A stretch of DNA of 7,532 nt from NCBI GenBank assembly GCA_002418825.1, contig DIEW01000059.1, positions 1 through 7,532 on the forward strand, written 5' to 3'. The stretch is from Syntrophaceae bacterium UBA5764. GTDB lineage: Bacteria > Desulfobacterota > Syntrophia > Syntrophales > Smithellaceae. The translations under genes and the position numbers were made by a program. Shown here piece after piece: positions 6,175-7,532 of this stretch. Positions within the stretch are counted from its first letter, which is position 1; every line of letters begins with the position of its first letter. The notes under the pieces are model-generated. The model made no database searches. It had not been told where the DNA came from and saw only the letters and a list, made by a program, of their open reading frames with translations.

Positions 6175-6618
6175 CTAAATATGTTTTATTTTTAGGCCGT
6201 TTCCGTCATACTCCTTGATCTTATTTACAACTATTGAACGATGGCATTTATTGGGAAGTCGCTCGTAGCACATCAAGCAATTCGTGCCGCTGGCAATGTA
6301 ATTGTGCACTTCTATTATTGTTTCCATATTGATAGATAAATACTTTGAGAACGCATTAAAAAAGTAATCGTAGTCTCCGTCTGTTTTTAGTTTATTTCGT
6401 ATACTGGACGGACTGCCCAGAGATTTGAAATGTAAATATTCAATTTTCTCCGCTTCGAGCCTTTCTTTCAAAGCTGATTTTGAAAATCCCTTTTTTCTTG
6501 ATAAGGGAATTTCCCTCACGTCAATTAATCTGGTAATATGAAAATGCTTGAGTTGAGAAATAAATTCTTCAACTCCGCGACCTTCGTAACCAATTGTAAA
6601 TATTTCGTAATTTCGCAT
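6175..6618 (-). CDS. DUF488 domain protein
   Basis: A 147-residue cytoplasmic protein covering a complete DUF488 domain. The N-terminal strand is FTIGYEGR (7-14), then LIDVREIPLSRKKGFSK (31-47) with the typical D-V-R and S-R-K-x-G-F-S elements, and YLHFKSLGSP (61-70). The C-terminal signature is C114-LM-C117-Y-E119 followed by KC125-H126-R127-S. The family's biochemical role is not established to my knowledge; the Cys and Arg/His pattern looks like an active site. ATG 6616-6618 has no clear Shine-Dalgarno. A promoter within the upstream RM-tail remnant is predicted to drive it together with the following 253-residue gene. Located in an AT-rich block behind an RM gene, it may be RM-accessory or anti-phage (inference). 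Confidence 0.9.
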   Translation of the reverse strand: MRNYEIFTIGYEGRGVEEFISQLKHFHITRLIDVREIPLSRKKGFSKSALKERLEAEKIEYLHFKSLGSPSSIRNKLKTDGDYDYFFNAFSKYLSINMETIIEVHNYIASGTNCLMCYERLPNKCHRSIVVNKIKEYDGNGLKIKHI

Positions 6619-6657
6619 AAATATCGTTACTAAACATTTAATTTAAAATTTTACGAC

Positions 6658-6686
6658 ATAATAGCATAGCTAAATATTACCCTCAA
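6658..6686 (-). promoter_or_regulatory. Extended -10 promoter for the DUF488 pair, partly inside RM-tail remnant C
   Basis: On the - strand, TTGAGG (6686 down to 6681) and TATTAT (6663 to 6658) have a 17-nt spacer. A TG one base before the -10 (6666-6665) makes it an extended -10. Matches are 4/6 and 5/6. The -35 overlaps the last sense codons (V-E-G) of remnant C, so the old RM gene end contributes to expression of the inserted genes. Predicted +1 is near 6651, about 32 nt before the DUF488 ATG. Confidence 0.55.
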
Positions 6687-6750
6687 CAATTTTTATTTCT
6701 TCTTCTGTTAAATCGTATAGCTCGCAAACCAGTTTGTCGATTTGGCGTTG
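6670..6750 (-). pseudogene. Remnant of a methylase gene 3' end (tail copy C)
   Basis: On the - strand 26 codons plus TAG read QRQIDKLVCELYDLT followed by EEEIKIVEGNI. This aligns with the C-terminus of the 7091 methylase, but its last residues (EEEIKIVEGNI versus PEEIAIVERRN) show it came from a different RM homologue or has diverged. There is no start codon. It begins one nucleotide after the stop of the 112-residue gene and in another frame, and it holds the -35 of the DUF488 promoter. Confidence 0.82.
6707..6744 (-). repeat. 38-bp core of the RM-tail repeat, copy C
   Basis: Differs from copy B (5320-5357) only at 6725 (C versus T). The single change converts the Tyr of VYELY to Cys (VCELY). 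Confidence 0.85.
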
Positions 6751-6751
6751 G

Positions 6752-7090
6752 CTAATACATCATTCGCTCAATAATTTCATCCTTTGTTAAATTATCGTAA
6801 ATGCTTTGAGGTTCTTTACGCCACACGCTCCATTTTTCTTTACCATTAGAATAGAGATAAATCTTTTGACAAGTCATACACGCTTTTCTTACTCTATCAT
6901 CTGATAATTTACTTCCTTTAGCTATTTCAATAGTATCAACATGGCTTTTATCAGGTGTGTCAGAAGTATTTGATTTAAGCCACCGGTAAACTTTATAGCG
7001 ATCCATAAAATCTCGTCCTTTCGCAATAAGCCACCACAAAAAAGCAATAACTATAGATGAAATAACACTAATGATAATTGCATTTCTCAT
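6752..7090 (-). CDS. Small single-TM protein with winged-helix-like cytoplasmic domain
   Basis: A 112-residue protein. Residues 4-22 form one N-terminal membrane helix (IIISVISSIVIAFLWWLIA) followed by a basic cytoplasmic start. The soluble part contains YRWLKSNT (35-42), SHVDTIEIAKGSKLSDDRVRKAC (49-71), resembling a helix-turn-helix, and a wing-like IYLYSNGKEKWSVWRKEPQS (77-96). I recall similar small proteins scattered in bacterial genomes without assigned function. The ATG (7088-7090) follows the methylase TAA directly, and AAGGA inside the last methylase codons serves as ribosome binding site, so translation is probably coupled. The stop is followed after 1 nt by RM-tail remnant C. The extreme C-terminus (DNLTKDEIIERMMY) may be altered by that junction (inference). 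Confidence 0.75.
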   Translation of the reverse strand: MRNAIIISVISSIVIAFLWWLIAKGRDFMDRYKVYRWLKSNTSDTPDKSHVDTIEIAKGSKLSDDRVRKACMTCQKIYLYSNGKEKWSVWRKEPQSIYDNLTKDEIIERMMY

Positions 7091-7532
7091 TTAATTCCTT
7101 CTTTCCACAATAGCGATTTCTTCGGGGGTTAAACCGTATAGCTCGTAAACCATTTTGTCGATTTGGTTGTCAGTAGTTTCAATCTGACGCTGAAGCAATG
7201 TTTTTTCATGGTCGGTTTTGGCTTCCGCTAATTGCTTATTCAAATTTAGCATTTGTTCAACGAGTTGCACCATTTGATCATGCATTTTCTTTTCCACAGG
7301 TTTGTTGAAATCGATAGTACGAACGGGAAATGGTGATAAATAATCAGTTGTAAATGTATAGTACCCTCCACGTAAGACATAACCTGTGTTTTTCATGAAA
7401 TACCACATTATTTTTGAATTGAATAAAGCTAACCAGTAATATTTACTCTCTTCCCTGTCTTCCTTAGGCAATAAACTATAAATTTTAGTATTATGATACA
7501 GACCCGCAGTGACCTTTCCCCTGTAAACTAGA
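7091..7532 (-). CDS. Type IIG-like (Eco57I/TaqI-type) methylase-restriction protein, C-terminal end (5' part outside window)
   Basis: C-terminal 146 complete codons of a large DNA methyltransferase or restriction protein with a TaqI-like target-recognition domain. The frame stays open to the right edge (reading ...YRGKVTAGLYHNTKIYSLLP), so TTG 7469-7471 is not the start. Typical features are YYWLALFNSKIMWYFMKNTG, the GGYYTFTTDYLSPFPV segment that closes the specificity domain, a helical coiled stretch LVEQMLNLNKQLAEAKT, and the terminal QIDKMVYELYGLTPEEIAIVE found at the end of many Type IIG/BREX PglX-like and related proteins. The catalytic NPPY motif would lie outside the window, so the exact RM class is open. 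Its last 85 bp (7106-7190) are duplicated at 5298-5382. Confidence 0.88.
   Translation of the reverse strand, partial: LVYRGKVTAGLYHNTKIYSLLPKEDREESKYYWLALFNSKIMWYFMKNTGYVLRGGYYTFTTDYLSPFPVRTIDFNKPVEKKMHDQMVQLVEQMLNLNKQLAEAKTDHEKTLLQRQIETTDNQIDKMVYELYGLTPEEIAIVERRN
7106..7190 (-). repeat. RM-tail repeat, copy A (within the intact methylase 3' end)
   Basis: Reference copy of the repeat: 77 of 85 positions match 5298-5382, and the internal 38-bp core 7128-7165 matches copy B at 36 positions. It is the only copy joined to an open reading frame. Confidence 0.88.

Noticed and set aside
5283..7190. CRISPR array or integron attC array as explanation for the repeated 38-bp unit
   Set aside because: There are only three copies, irregularly spaced by 0.4-1.4 kb, and the repeat is coding-derived from the RM C-terminus. 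Copies are in direct orientation, no palindromic attC fold is evident, and no integrase is in the window.
7469..7471. TTG as start codon of a short 126-aa gene
   Set aside because: The frame is open and continues with a recognisable specificity-domain sequence to the window edge, so this is the end of a longer gene.

Overview
The window reads as a bacterial chromosome segment in two parts. From 1 to about 5280 it is moderately GC-rich, all genes lie on the + strand, and the content is housekeeping or envelope-like. From about 5283 to the end it is visibly AT-rich, all genes lie on the - strand, and the content is restriction-modification (RM) and accessory genes. The combination of an RlpA lipoprotein with a long lysine/glycine/aromatic linker, a Cys-rich NPD-type flavoprotein and a DUF6448-type secreted protein suggests a Gram-negative, probably anaerobic, bacterium of the former Deltaproteobacteria (Desulfobacterota, perhaps Syntrophales-like). 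That placement is recalled family flavour, not a phylogeny.

Left part: the C-terminal 282 residues of a MATE efflux transporter (cut by the window edge) end in a weak terminator-like hairpin. A good sigma70-type promoter (924-952) then reads through an approximately 80-nt leader, with a possible three-way-junction fold (974-1030), into a CDF-family cation transporter whose usual metal-site residues are altered. Next come an RlpA-like lipoprotein (2224-2961), an NPD/nitronate monooxygenase-like flavoprotein with a C-terminal four-Cys motif (3195-4289), and a small secreted His-rich protein (4595-5230) with its own extended -10 promoter, strong ribosome binding site and a textbook terminator (5247-5277).

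Right part, read on the - strand from the window end: the C-terminal target-recognition end of a Type IIG-like methylase/restriction protein (7091-7532, 5' end outside); a 112-residue one-TM protein whose ATG abuts the methylase stop; a DUF488 gene (6175-6618); and a 253-residue protein of a family I cannot name (5402-6163), 11 nt downstream of DUF488.

The most striking structure is a repeat. The last 25-36 codons of the methylase gene occur three times: intact at 7091-7190, as a start-less remnant at 6670-6750 directly after the 112-residue gene, and as another remnant at 5283-5390 directly after the 253-residue gene. A 38-bp core is 36/38 to 37/38 identical to the 5283-5390 copy in the other two. 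Each accessory block is therefore bracketed by copies of the RM 3' end, and one remnant appears to supply the promoter for the DUF488 pair. This looks like layered replacement or insertion at the 3' end of an RM gene, with the DUF488 plus 253-residue pair as a candidate uncharacterised defence or RM-accessory module.
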